A stretch of DNA of 52,110 nt from Desulfobacterium sp. (GTDB taxonomy: Bacteria > Desulfobacterota > Desulfobacteria > Desulfobacterales > Desulfobacteraceae): contig JAQYWC010000018.1 of NCBI GenBank assembly GCA_030145245.1, positions 1 through 52,110 of the forward strand. The letters run 5' to 3'. The notes below the pieces were generated by a model. It had not been told where the DNA came from. It did no database searches and saw nothing but the letters and a program-made list of their open reading frames with translations. Position numbers and translations under genes: made by a program. This document shows, one piece after another, positions 32,882 through 42,195 of the stretch. Each line of letters begins with the position of its first letter. The stretch's first letter is position 1.

Positions 32882-34279
32882 CTATAACTGCCTGAGCCGT
32901 TCCGCAATCCGGCTCACCATGGCGGACCTCGCCTCCTCCCTCTTTCTGCTGGTTCCGGCCACGGTTTTCTTAAAAAAGTCGTTACAGATCTTTTTGGTCC
33001 CTCTGTCCCATGACTGTGTCACGCCTGCGCCCTTTGTCTCCCCCTTGCCGGGATCGGTATAATCCCTTCGGCCGTGGGCCCAGTTGATCACCGTGGCGTA
33101 AAAGAGAAAGGCCCTGTCCAGTAGAACATACATGAACTGGGCATCCGGGGCCGGCCGGATAATGATCTGATCCTTACCAAGCCTGACCCCCTTAAGCTTC
33201 AGCCCTGCAATGCGGCTGCCCCCCAGGATGGCGGCTGCGGCTCCGGCAACCCCGCCCAGGGTTGAAAAGATGCCAAAGGTCAGGCCTGCTGCCGCCGTAT
33301 CCACAATGGCACCGGCACCGGCACCGGCAACGCCGGCAGCAACGGCCACCTCCCGTGGGCTTAAACCGAGAAACTTCCAGGTGGTTTCGCTGAAGAGATC
33401 TTCGTTGAGGATGGAGTTTCTGGGCAGCTCCACATTGAAGATGTTGTGCTTGAATAGCCGCCGGATGTCGCCATGGGCACTGTGTTCAATCTTTTTGACC
33501 TTGTTGATGAAATTATTTTCCAGCCTGGCCCTGAGCGCTTTGGGGTCTGCCCCCTCCCCAAGGGTTCCCTCGGTGGTGGCGCAGAGGATCTCCTCAACCA
33601 TGGTGACAATAATCAGGGAGGCAAGCACCATGCGGTGGTCCCAGTCCCGCTTAAAGGCATGGATCACCCGCAAAAGGGCCTCCTGCCAGTCCTGGTCCAC
33701 GCTCTTCAAACACTCCAGAAGCTCAATCCGTTCCCTGTAGGTGGCCCTGTGGGCATTGAACTCCCGAATGCTGTTGAACGTCCGGCGAAACTCGTTTTTC
33801 CAGGCGTCAAGATAGAGGGTGTCATCCTGCTTGCAGTTGATGATGGACATGCGGGGGCGGCCGGTGAGCCTCAATATCTCCATCTCGGCCCTGTCATCCC
33901 CCCTCACAGGCCTTGAGCCGTCAACCACATAGATGATGCCGGCGCCCCGGGCAACCGGGCCCAGGAGCTCGCACTCGTCCCTGAAGGACGGATCGTCCCT
34001 GTGGGCCTCGATAAAGGCCTGCACCATCCGGTCCTGGGGGCCCTTGTAGTTCTCAAACCAGCGAAGGGTCTGTTTCGGCTTCTGGAATCCCGGGGTGTCG
34101 GTGAACCGGATCACCTCGGCCTTGTCTATGGTCACAGGAAAGGTCTGGCAGTGAACCGTCTCTCCGGGATAGGGGCCGATCCTGACCCTGTCGTTTTCCG
34201 CCAGGGTCGATACCACCGAGGATTTCCCCTCGTTGGGGTGCCCTATAATGGCAAATTCGGGAACTTCTTTTACACTCAT
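32882..34279 (-). CDS. GTPase with DUF3482 domain
   Basis: 465 aa. The N-terminal GTPase has G1 GHPNEGKSS (about 13-21), G3 DTPG (61-64) and a G4-like NCKQD near 150. The DUF3482 region follows, with a glycine- and alanine-rich membrane-seeking stretch (about 315-357, GVAGAGAGAIVDTAAAG). GTPases with DUF3482 and neighbours with DUF2868 occur as pairs in other bacteria; their function is not known to me. The start overlaps the DUF2868 gene by 4 bases (ATGA), so the two are translationally coupled and likely act together. Confidence 0.88.
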   Translation of the reverse strand: MSVKEVPEFAIIGHPNEGKSSVVSTLAENDRVRIGPYPGETVHCQTFPVTIDKAEVIRFTDTPGFQKPKQTLRWFENYKGPQDRMVQAFIEAHRDDPSFRDECELLGPVARGAGIIYVVDGSRPVRGDDRAEMEILRLTGRPRMSIINCKQDDTLYLDAWKNEFRRTFNSIREFNAHRATYRERIELLECLKSVDQDWQEALLRVIHAFKRDWDHRMVLASLIIVTMVEEILCATTEGTLGEGADPKALRARLENNFINKVKKIEHSAHGDIRRLFKHNIFNVELPRNSILNEDLFSETTWKFLGLSPREVAVAAGVAGAGAGAIVDTAAAGLTFGIFSTLGGVAGAAAAILGGSRIAGLKLKGVRLGKDQIIIRPAPDAQFMYVLLDRAFLFYATVINWAHGRRDYTDPGKGETKGAGVTQSWDRGTKKICNDFFKKTVAGTSRKREEARSAMVSRIAERLRQL

Positions 34280-35856
34280 TGTTTCACCAAGGTTTCAACA
34301 TGGACCAGGGGATCTCCCAGGCTGTTGATCTTCATGTTCCAGATCTCCCTGTCCCGGGGATCTGTCGCTGTAAATATGGTATCGGGTCCGGGCTTTCCGA
34401 TGAGGACCACCACCAGGGGCATGGTCCCGCTGACACGCCGGATATGCGCTATGAAATCGAGGATCTCCCGGATGGGGGGAAGCCAGGCCTCCTGGAGCAG
34501 AAGGATGCCTGAAACAGGCGCCTCCTGTTCCGGCCCGGTGGGGTCGAGAACAGCGCCCATGGCATCGATCTCTTGGGAAAAGTCGAGGCCGATCCGCATG
34601 ATATCTCCAACATAACAGTTCATGGATTGCCGCACAATTGTTTTGAATCCATCCCCATGGCAGGCGTCGTCGTAGATATCATCGTGGACCAGGGCAAGAA
34701 ACCGGTCTGACAGATCCTCTGCCGCCTTCTCCCGGGGCGCTGCAGGCTCCCTGGATTCCGGAACCTGCGCTTGGGGGGTAAGGGGTTCTGTGGATACGAT
34801 GGGCGTCACAAGCCGGTTCACAAGCTTTTTCAGTTCCCAACGGTCAAACCCCTGGCCGTTGAGCGCCCGGGCCTGGGCCGCGGCACCCCAGGAAAGAAGG
34901 GCCAGCCTGGGCAAAAGGCCGTAAAACACCACGCTGAGGCAGAGAAACGGCCACCAGGATACAAGATCCTGGGTGGCAAGGTTGTAGATCCCGTCCTTGA
35001 GAATCAGCCGGGTCCCCTCAATCTGGGCAATGGATGGAAACCCGATGCCCTCCGGAAACGCCCAGGACCAGGGAAGGGCCACAAAAGAGACCGCCTTGAA
35101 CACGAGCCCATGGCCCAGGGCCAGGGTGGATTGCCAGCCAAAGGCCGTGTCAAAAAACGCGACCCGGCCAAGGAGGGTTGCGATCACCCCCATGTTGAAC
35201 CCCACACCAAAGAGCTGCATCAGAATAAACAACGGCCAGAAAAAGAGGAGGCCATAAGTTTTCCGGGACCTGCGCAACACCCCTAGGGCTGAGGCCAATG
35301 CCCCCTGCTTTTCCGGAGAAAGCCGATCCATGGCCCGTTGGTGAAGCCGTTTGACAGCCCGTTCCACCAAAAGTCCGAGAAGCGGGTACAACCCGAACCC
35401 AAATCCTTTGCCCGGCCGGGTCACCATCACAATGAGATATCCCAGGGTGATAAAAAGCAGCAGGGTCTGGGGGACCAGGGTGAGACCTAAAAAATAACTG
35501 ATGTTCAGGGGCAGCCTGCCGGTATAGGAAAAGAGCGACAGACTCAGAGCCAGACCCATGGCAATGCCCCCAACGAAAAAAGCCGTTCGCAACAACCGGA
35601 ATCCTTCGTCGCAGAGCTTTCCCGGAAAGATGCCGTTGTTTTTGCGAATCAGGGAGAGCCAGAGCCTGACAAGGATGCTGTGAAACGCCCTGGGCGATTT
35701 TTCCTTGTCAATGGCGGAGGTCAGCCGGGGTGCCACATGGTCCAGGTAGAGATCCCTGTCCCGCTGTTGAAGGCGATCCTCCTCCTGGCACCTTTTATCC
35801 TGCTCCAGGAGATATTCAAGATCGATGATATCCCCCAGGGTCCACTTCTTGTTCAT
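34276..35856 (-). CDS. DUF2868 membrane protein, partner of the GTPase
   Basis: 526 aa with about four hydrophobic segments (near 90-110, 125-148, 205-230 and 285-310). The N-terminus WTLGDIIDLEYLLEQD is typical of DUF2868. The C-terminal half is soluble and includes 'RVSGTMPLVVVLIGKPGPD', a beta strand ending near a Gly-Lys-Pro turn. No function is established. First gene of the two-gene unit with the GTPase, sharing an ATGA overlap. A complex that couples GTP hydrolysis to a membrane event is an inference. Confidence 0.85.
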   Translation of the reverse strand: MNKKWTLGDIIDLEYLLEQDKRCQEEDRLQQRDRDLYLDHVAPRLTSAIDKEKSPRAFHSILVRLWLSLIRKNNGIFPGKLCDEGFRLLRTAFFVGGIAMGLALSLSLFSYTGRLPLNISYFLGLTLVPQTLLLFITLGYLIVMVTRPGKGFGFGLYPLLGLLVERAVKRLHQRAMDRLSPEKQGALASALGVLRRSRKTYGLLFFWPLFILMQLFGVGFNMGVIATLLGRVAFFDTAFGWQSTLALGHGLVFKAVSFVALPWSWAFPEGIGFPSIAQIEGTRLILKDGIYNLATQDLVSWWPFLCLSVVFYGLLPRLALLSWGAAAQARALNGQGFDRWELKKLVNRLVTPIVSTEPLTPQAQVPESREPAAPREKAAEDLSDRFLALVHDDIYDDACHGDGFKTIVRQSMNCYVGDIMRIGLDFSQEIDAMGAVLDPTGPEQEAPVSGILLLQEAWLPPIREILDFIAHIRRVSGTMPLVVVLIGKPGPDTIFTATDPRDREIWNMKINSLGDPLVHVETLVKQ

Positions 35857-36085
35857 ACGATAATATCCATGTTCATGTTCAATAAAACCTGCAACGAAAA
35901 AATGTGATCAACTTACAGCGCAACCGCGGTTTCGTCAAGGGCCTGCGGCGCTCTTTGCGACCCTGTCCGGTGGCAGGAAAAATTTTCTTATAAAAAAATA
36001 CTGACAAACCATGAAAAATCTGAAATAAGAACTTACGTGACAACGCTTATTCATTCATAATTTTTAGGACATACAGGGTATCCCC

Positions 36086-37732
36086 ATGAACGACTATGTC
36101 AATATCTCATCCTGGCTGAAACGGAGCGCCGAGATCTACCCTTTTAAAAGGGCCGTTGTCTATCCCGATTCAAGGGACAGCAAGGGCCGGGTTCTCTATA
36201 GCCAACTTAATTTTCGCCAACTTGAAAAGGAGAGCGATCGCCTCGCCTTTGGCCTTGAAAAGACCGGGATCGTCCGGGGCACCCGAACCATCCTCATGGT
36301 TCCTCCGGGCATGGAATTTTTCACCCTTATCTTTGCCATGTTCAAGGTGGGCGCAGTGCCTGTGGTTGTCGATCCCGGCATGGGAATCGACCGCATGCTC
36401 TCCTGCTTTGAGCAGGGAAAGCCCGAGGCCTTTATCGGCATTGAAAAGGCCCATGTATTAAGGAAAATCAAACCCGGGTTTTTCAAGACGGTCAAAACCT
36501 GGATCACCGTGGGAAAACGGTGGTTCTGGGGCGGCTACAACCTGGACGAACTCAAGATCGATACGGACGAGCCCTTTCCTGTTGCGCGAACCACCAGCGA
36601 TGAAAACGCAGCCATCCTCTTTACAACGGGAAGCACCGGACCTGCCAAGGGAGTGGTCTACACCCACGGCAACTTCAATGCCCAGCTCACCCAGATCCAG
36701 GAGCACTTCAGGATCGAACCCGACGAGATCGACCTTCCCACCTTTCCTTTGTTCGCACTGTTTGACCCGGCCCTGGGCATGACGGCCGTCATCCCGGACA
36801 TGGACCCGACAAAGCCCGCCTTTGTCAACCCGGAACGGATCATCGAAGCCATCGAGAACCACGGGGTAACCAACATGTTTGCCTCCCCGGCCCTGTTGAA
36901 CCGGGTGGGAAAATTCGGCAAAGAGAACCAGGTCAAGCTGCCATCACTCCGAAGGGTGATCTCTGCCGGCGCCCCCGTAACCCCGGCAAACATCGAGCAG
37001 TTCTCCTCCATGCTCTCCGACACCGCCGAGATCCACACCCCTTACGGCGCCACCGAGTCCGTCCCCATTCTCTCCATTGGAAGCAACGAGATCCTGGAAG
37101 AGACGCGGTCCCTTTCCGAGCAGGGATACGGCATGTGCATCGGAAGGCCCATATGCAACACCCGGGTGGCCGTCATCAAACTGAGCGACGACCCCATCAA
37201 GCGCTTTTCCGAAGGGTTGGTGCTTGGGGAGAACGAGGTGGGCGAGATCATTGCCAAGGCCCCGCTGGTGACACGGCACTACTATAACAATCCCGAAGAG
37301 GACATGCTGGCAAAGATCGAGGACAAAGACGGTTTCTGGCACAGGATGGGGGACCTGGGATGGCAGGACACTAAAGGAAGAATCTGGTTTTGCGGAAGAA
37401 AGAGCCACCGGGTGGTGACCGGCAGCAAAAACCTCTATACCATCCCCTGTGAGGCGATCTTCAACAACCACGAGTCCGTGTTTCGAAGCGCCCTTGTGGG
37501 AGTGGGACCCAAAGAGGTGCAGACCCCGGTGATCTGCATTGAAATGGCTCCAAAGGTAAACAACAAAAAGAAGATGATCCGGGAGCTTAAGGAGCTTGCG
37601 GCTTCAAACGACCTGACAAAAAGCATCGAGCACATCCTGATCCATCCCTCGTTCCCCGTGGATATCCGGCATAACGCCAAGATATTCAGGGAGAAACTCA
37701 GGGTGTGGGCCACAAAGAAACTCGGCTTCTAA
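36086..37732 (+). CDS. AMP-binding enzyme of the OleC / fatty-acyl ligase type
   Basis: 548 aa adenylate-forming enzyme. The AMP-binding P-loop LFTTGSTGPAKGVVYTHGN (about 178-196) and TPYGATESVPILSIGS fit OleC, the beta-lactone synthetase of head-to-head hydrocarbon synthesis, better than classic acyl-CoA synthetases; the C-terminal LGWQDTKGRIWFCGRKSHRV and RHNAKIFREKL are also in that group. OleA, OleB and OleD genes are not in this window, so the pathway role is open. The gene may instead be a general fatty-acyl-CoA or acyl-AMP ligase. It is monocistronic, with AGGG at about 7 bases. Confidence 0.8.
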   Translation: MNDYVNISSWLKRSAEIYPFKRAVVYPDSRDSKGRVLYSQLNFRQLEKESDRLAFGLEKTGIVRGTRTILMVPPGMEFFTLIFAMFKVGAVPVVVDPGMGIDRMLSCFEQGKPEAFIGIEKAHVLRKIKPGFFKTVKTWITVGKRWFWGGYNLDELKIDTDEPFPVARTTSDENAAILFTTGSTGPAKGVVYTHGNFNAQLTQIQEHFRIEPDEIDLPTFPLFALFDPALGMTAVIPDMDPTKPAFVNPERIIEAIENHGVTNMFASPALLNRVGKFGKENQVKLPSLRRVISAGAPVTPANIEQFSSMLSDTAEIHTPYGATESVPILSIGSNEILEETRSLSEQGYGMCIGRPICNTRVAVIKLSDDPIKRFSEGLVLGENEVGEIIAKAPLVTRHYYNNPEEDMLAKIEDKDGFWHRMGDLGWQDTKGRIWFCGRKSHRVVTGSKNLYTIPCEAIFNNHESVFRSALVGVGPKEVQTPVICIEMAPKVNNKKKMIRELKELAASNDLTKSIEHILIHPSFPVDIRHNAKIFREKLRVWATKKLGF

Positions 37733-37738
37733 ACGGTA

Positions 37739-37890
37739 TACACCGGGGTCAGACTCAGCTTATTGGTGTAAGTGCTCATTATTTTAGTTTAGCCGCAATA
37801 AGCTAATACAATACACCGGGGTCAGACTTAGCTTATTGATATAACAACTCATTTCTTTGGGTTTAGTCGCAATAAGCTAAGTCTGACCCC
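37739..37890. repeat. Two tandem REP-like palindromic units
   Basis: Unit 2 has a perfect 21-base inverted repeat: arm 37818-37838 begins GGGGTCAGACTTAGC, and arm 37870-37890 is its exact complement, with about 31 bases between. Unit 1 (left arm 37745-37765, right arm 37796-37806) is a close copy whose right arm lacks the final GTCTGACCCC. The unit spacing is 73 bases. It fills the gap between convergent genes and could also fold into a terminator. Similar GGGGTCAGAC palindromes are often linked to Y1 transposases, though none is in the window. Confidence 0.75.
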
Positions 37891-37891
37891 A

Positions 37892-39190
37892 TTAATCGGG
37901 CAACAGATCGTAAAAGTAGAGCATGGCATCCGACCGGGTCACGATACCGATGATCTTGCCGTCTTCCATGACCGGCACCCGGCCGATATCATGCTTGATC
38001 ATCAGCCTTGCAGCATCAATGGCGCCCCTGTCCGGAGGGATGGTGACCACCTTCCGGCTCATGAACGCCTTGACCGGGGAACTCATGTGATTGGCCTTTC
38101 TGATCTTCCTGAAATCCCGCCTGGAGATCACCCCCACGAGTTTTTCATCATCGTCCACCACGGGAAGACCTGTGCACCCGAGATCCCGCAGGATCATGGC
38201 CACCTCCTCCACCGGGGTGGCATGGTTCACCGTGGTAACCGGGTAGGACATGATATCGCTGAGCATGACCGAGGTCTGCTGGTTGCCCTTGATCATCTCC
38301 TCGATCATCTCCCGGATAACGTCGGGATTGGTCTTTTTCAGCAGGGCTGATCCGGCACCCGGGTGCCCGCCGCCCCCCATACTCCGCATGATGACCCCCA
38401 TGTTGAGCTCATCCACGTTGCTCCGGCCGATCACCATGCAGCGGTCCCGGCTGGCATCCCTGAAGATGCCGAAGGCGGCATCCACATTGACGATCTCCCG
38501 GTACATCTGGACCACCATGGAGAGATTCTGGACATGGCCCTCCACCTCCATCACGCTGATGCTGACGCTGAAGCTGGAGATCTCACTGCGCTCGGCGTTC
38601 TGGATCATCTCGAACAAAATGGTCTTCTGCTTCTTACCGTAGGCCTGGCGCAGGAAGGTTGACAGGATATTCAGGTCCGCCTTTCTGTCCAGAAGATAGG
38701 CTGCGGCCCTGGCATCTTCGGCAAGGGTGGAGGGAAAGGAGAGGTTTCCCGTGTCCTCGTAAAGCCCCATCAGGAAAAGGGTGGCCTGGATGGGGGTCAG
38801 GATCTTGCGCTGCCTTAAAAGCTCCCGGATCATAAGGGTGATGGTGGACCCAATCTCCTCCCGGACCACCTCGTCCGCCTCGATGTCCCCCTCGACATGG
38901 TGATCCCAGAGGATGATGTTCAGATCATCCCGGTGCCTCAGGTCCCCCATCCCCTCCAGCCGTGACCAGGAGTTGGTGTCCACCACGATGAGGGTGTCCA
39001 CCTCGTCAAGGTCGATCTCCTTTGCCGTGTAGAAATCAAACAGATCCTTGTGGATGGAAAGAAATCCCTTGAGATTGGGGTTTATGGACATGGGAAGCAC
39101 GGGCAGTGCCCCTGGATAGACCAATGTGGCAGCCACCAGGGAGGCAAGTGCGTCAAAATCGGTTCCCTTGTGGGTCGTTACTATCTTCAT
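37892..39190 (-). CDS. DHH-DHHA1 phosphoesterase with two CBS domains
   Basis: 432 aa. The DHH part has TDFDALASL, VDTNSW and WDHHVEG as metal-binding motifs; DHHA1 has MGGGGHPGAGSA. Two CBS domains (about 305-425) each have the usual LPVVDDDEKLVGVISRRD and VPVMEDGKIIGIVTRSD strands. Longer relatives join the same DHH-CBS block to a tRNA nucleotidyltransferase; here the protein stops after the CBS pair. It may cleave nanoRNA or cyclic dinucleotides under adenine-nucleotide control. Stop codon is 1 base from the palindromic repeat. It overlaps the upstream membrane-protein gene by 4 bases. Confidence 0.87.
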   Translation of the reverse strand: MKIVTTHKGTDFDALASLVAATLVYPGALPVLPMSINPNLKGFLSIHKDLFDFYTAKEIDLDEVDTLIVVDTNSWSRLEGMGDLRHRDDLNIILWDHHVEGDIEADEVVREEIGSTITLMIRELLRQRKILTPIQATLFLMGLYEDTGNLSFPSTLAEDARAAAYLLDRKADLNILSTFLRQAYGKKQKTILFEMIQNAERSEISSFSVSISVMEVEGHVQNLSMVVQMYREIVNVDAAFGIFRDASRDRCMVIGRSNVDELNMGVIMRSMGGGGHPGAGSALLKKTNPDVIREMIEEMIKGNQQTSVMLSDIMSYPVTTVNHATPVEEVAMILRDLGCTGLPVVDDDEKLVGVISRRDFRKIRKANHMSSPVKAFMSRKVVTIPPDRGAIDAARLMIKHDIGRVPVMEDGKIIGIVTRSDAMLYFYDLLPD

Positions 39191-40008
39191 CTCTCTTTGT
39201 TCTCCTCTTCATCCTCGAATACCGGTTCCACATACCCCAGCATCTTGTGCTCTGTTCCGTCGTCGTAACCAAGTGCATTCACGTTTCCTGCGGCACGTTT
39301 GTACTCGAGTTGAAGCTCATATTTCCGGATCTCGGCCTGGGCCTCCATGCTCTTCTGGGCAAGCTTGTACTTCATATACATGAACCAGGCAAACAAGGAG
39401 AATACAGCCACCACCACGGCCAGGAAAAACCACTTGAAATCAACGATGGTTTCCATGCCGGTGCGGGCAATGAAAGTGATGAGGTTCGGCAGGACCCAGT
39501 AGAGGAACACAGCGGCAAAGATGAGAAAACCGATGATAAAGATATTGAACCGGCTGATGCGGAAAAAAAGGTTGTCGATCTTGTTTCCTTTGCCCTCCGG
39601 GGTCTTGCCCGACGCCTCATCCGGTTCTTCATTTCCCCGGATAAAGGTCATCACCGCCTTCAGCACAAACCCCAAAAGCAGCACCAGCCCCACGGGAAGC
39701 CCCACGGCAGCCGAGAACCAGGCCCTGAACGGAAAAGGAATATCCTTGGACACAAGCTTCACCCGATATTTCTCAAGGGGTCCAAAGGTGTTTTCAAAAT
39801 AGTATTTATTGAAATTGGTCATGGTTGATCCCTTGACTTCGTAAACGACCTCATTGGAATCATTCATCACCTGCATATAAGATTGATGCCCCGACCGCAT
39901 GGTGGCAAGGACAAAAACTTCAAGTTCCACAACAAAAAAGGCAACAACGATGATCACCAGCAGCAGCTTGTGCTCCTGCAAATGTTCTGACCAGCTTTTA
40001 ACTCCCAT
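39187..40008 (-). CDS. Membrane protein of unknown function
   Basis: 273 aa, not recognised. About four hydrophobic segments (near 14-34, 98-120, 155-177 and 193-212) and an extracytoplasmic loop (about 35-95). The end is a charged cytoplasmic tail with KMLGYVEPVFEDEEEN. Start 40008 follows GAAGAG, weak; an ATG at 40038 has none. It overlaps the DHH-CBS gene by 4 bases, so the two form a coupled pair and may act together at the membrane. Confidence 0.75.
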   Translation of the reverse strand: MGVKSWSEHLQEHKLLLVIIVVAFFVVELEVFVLATMRSGHQSYMQVMNDSNEVVYEVKGSTMTNFNKYYFENTFGPLEKYRVKLVSKDIPFPFRAWFSAAVGLPVGLVLLLGFVLKAVMTFIRGNEEPDEASGKTPEGKGNKIDNLFFRISRFNIFIIGFLIFAAVFLYWVLPNLITFIARTGMETIVDFKWFFLAVVVAVFSLFAWFMYMKYKLAQKSMEAQAEIRKYELQLEYKRAAGNVNALGYDDGTEHKMLGYVEPVFEDEEENKER

Positions 40009-40233
40009 TGACTCTTCTTTTCCCCTTATAGATTCCATGTAAAAATCAAACTAAAAAAAACCATAGCAGTATAATCATTGTTGTTTGAAACTTCAATATT
40101 TTAATTAAACCTGGATGTTTACCCCCCACCAACAGACTTCAGGCATAAACCCGAAAACATATTTTTGGTTTACCTTCAGCCATAAATATATTATGAACAC
40201 CCTTTTGAATCATGAATCAGGAGCTTGAAAATT

Positions 40234-40788
40234 ATGGACAAACTGATCATCACCGTCCTTGGAAAGGACAGGCCGGGAATCATCGCGGCAATCTCAAAAA
40301 GCCTCTACAATTTAGGCTGCAACCTTGAAAACGTCAACCAGGTGATCCTCCAGAACCAGTTTGCCGGGATCTTCATCGTACTTCCCCCAAAGGACAGCAG
40401 CGTTGAGGCCATCAAACAGACTCTGATAAAGGATTCAGCCGGTACCGGCCTTCACATCCATGTGGATGGGGCAGACACGGACCAGAACGGTGACCAGCCC
40501 GTTGACGGCGAAGATTTCGTCATCACCACCATCGGTCCCGACCAGAAAGGCCTTGTGTCAAGGTTCACCCAACTCATTGCCGACGCCAAGGTCAATGTGA
40601 CCAACCTTCGGGCGGTCTTTGAGGGGGGCGACACCCCGGAAGCCAACATCATGGTCTATGAGGTCTACATTACGCCGGATACGGACCAGAAGGGTCTGTT
40701 TTCCGCCCTCCGTGACAAAGCATCCGAGCTGGGGCTTGACATCAGCATCCAGCACAAGAACATCTTCCAAGCCATCAACAAAATTTAG
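40234..40788 (+). CDS. Tandem ACT-domain protein (GcvR-like)
   Basis: 184 aa with two ACT domains. The first starts MDKLIITVLGKDRPGIIAAI, the second near VITTIGPDQKGLVSRFTQL. ACT pairs of this type bind amino acids and regulate enzymes or transcription. ATG 40234 follows AGGAG by 10 bases. It is the first gene of a unit with the UPF0210 gene, 15 bases downstream. ACT proteins paired with UPF0210 occur in other bacteria, so a functional link is likely though unproven. Confidence 0.88.
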   Translation: MDKLIITVLGKDRPGIIAAISKSLYNLGCNLENVNQVILQNQFAGIFIVLPPKDSSVEAIKQTLIKDSAGTGLHIHVDGADTDQNGDQPVDGEDFVITTIGPDQKGLVSRFTQLIADAKVNVTNLRAVFEGGDTPEANIMVYEVYITPDTDQKGLFSALRDKASELGLDISIQHKNIFQAINKI

Positions 40789-40803
40789 GACGGGATACGA
40801 GCC

Positions 40804-42177
40804 ATGTTTAACGAAAAAGAGATTCTTTCCACCATTCAAATGGTAAAAAGCGAACACCTGGATGTCCGGGCAGTCACCCTCGGCGTCAACCTGTTTGACT
40901 GCGTGAGCCACGATCTTAAGGTGTTCAAGCAGAAGATCAGGGAAAAAATTGTCACCAAAGCCGCAGACCTTGTATCTGTCTGCGACACGGTGGGCGAAAA
41001 ATACGGCATCGAGGTTGTGAACAAGCGCATCTCCACAAGCCCCATCGGCCTGGTGGGCGCCCCGTTCAACGCCGATCAGATGGTGGAGATCGCCCATTGC
41101 CTGAACGACATTGCCAAAGAGGTGAACATCGATTTCATGGGGGGCTTTTCCGCCCTGGTGGAAAAGGGGATCGCCCCCGGAGACCGGGCACTCATTGAAG
41201 CCCTGCCCCGGGCCCTTGCCGAGACCCAGCGCATCTGCGCCTCGGTGAACGTTGCCACCACAAGAAGCGGTATCAACATGGATGCCGTCCTTGACATGGC
41301 AAAGGCCATCAAACTGGCGGCAGCCCTCACGGCCGACGACGACGGCCTTGCCTGTGCAAAGCTGTGCGTATTTGCCAACATTCCCCAGGACATGCCCTTT
41401 ATGGCAGGCGCCTACCTGGGCGTCGGGGTTGCAGACTCTGTGATCAACGTGGGCGTCAGCGGCCCGGGCGTTGTCAAGAGCGCCATTGAGCGGGCCATTG
41501 AGGAGTCCCCCGACCTGTCCCTCGGCAAGATCGCAGAGGTGATCAAGAACACGGCCTGCAAGGTAACCCGGGTGGGCGAGCTCATCGGCCGGGAAGTTGC
41601 AGACAACCTCAACACCCGTTTCGGCGTCGTGGACCTCTCCCTTGCCCCCACCCCCACGGTGGGCGACAGCATCGGTGAGATCTTCCAGGCCCTGGGGCTG
41701 ACCAGCATCGGCGTACCCGGCTCAACAGCAGCCCTTGCCATGCTCAACGACGCCGTTAAAAAGGGCGGTGCCTTTGCAAGCTCCCATGTGGGCGGTCTGA
41801 GCGGTGCCTTCATCCCCGTGAGCGAGGATCTCAACATCGCAGAAGCCGCGGAAAAAGGCTACCTGACCATCGAGAAACTCGAAGCCATGACCTGTGTCTG
41901 CTCGGTGGGCCTTGACATGGTTCCCATTCCCGGAGACGTCTCCGAAGAGACCCTGGCCGGCATCATTGCCGACGAGATGGCCATCGGCATGATCAACAAC
42001 AAGACCACAGCCACCCGTCTCATTCCCGTTCCCGGCAAAAAGGCCGGAGAGAGCGTCTACTTTGGCGGACTCCTGGGTGAGGCCAAGATCATGAACGTGG
42101 CCCATGCCACCAACACGGACTCGTTTGTAAAACACGGCGGACGCATCCCGGCCCCCATCCACAGCATGAAGAACTGA
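40804..42177 (+). CDS. UPF0210/PFL-family protein (DUF711)
   Basis: 457 aa, the standard length for UPF0210. Typical text: LDVRAVTLGVNLFDC near the start, RISTSPIGLVGAPF, VDLSLAPTPTVGDSIGEI and the C-terminal MINNKTTATRLIPVPGKK. The fold is glycyl-radical-enzyme-like but the reaction is unknown. The gene is coupled with the upstream ACT gene and precedes an MFS exporter by 18 bases. Confidence 0.92.
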   Translation: MFNEKEILSTIQMVKSEHLDVRAVTLGVNLFDCVSHDLKVFKQKIREKIVTKAADLVSVCDTVGEKYGIEVVNKRISTSPIGLVGAPFNADQMVEIAHCLNDIAKEVNIDFMGGFSALVEKGIAPGDRALIEALPRALAETQRICASVNVATTRSGINMDAVLDMAKAIKLAAALTADDDGLACAKLCVFANIPQDMPFMAGAYLGVGVADSVINVGVSGPGVVKSAIERAIEESPDLSLGKIAEVIKNTACKVTRVGELIGREVADNLNTRFGVVDLSLAPTPTVGDSIGEIFQALGLTSIGVPGSTAALAMLNDAVKKGGAFASSHVGGLSGAFIPVSEDLNIAEAAEKGYLTIEKLEAMTCVCSVGLDMVPIPGDVSEETLAGIIADEMAIGMINNKTTATRLIPVPGKKAGESVYFGGLLGEAKIMNVAHATNTDSFVKHGGRIPAPIHSMKN

Positions 42178-42195
42178 TCATCGTACAAAAGCTTC

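Noticed and set aside
37739-37890. Intact insertion sequence
   Set aside because: Only about 150 bases with no transposase; it fits a non-autonomous palindromic repeat.
39106-39828. Plus-strand frame of 240 codons opposite the membrane-protein gene
   Set aside because: Antisense shadow with no domain; both minus-strand genes beneath it are coupled and coherent.
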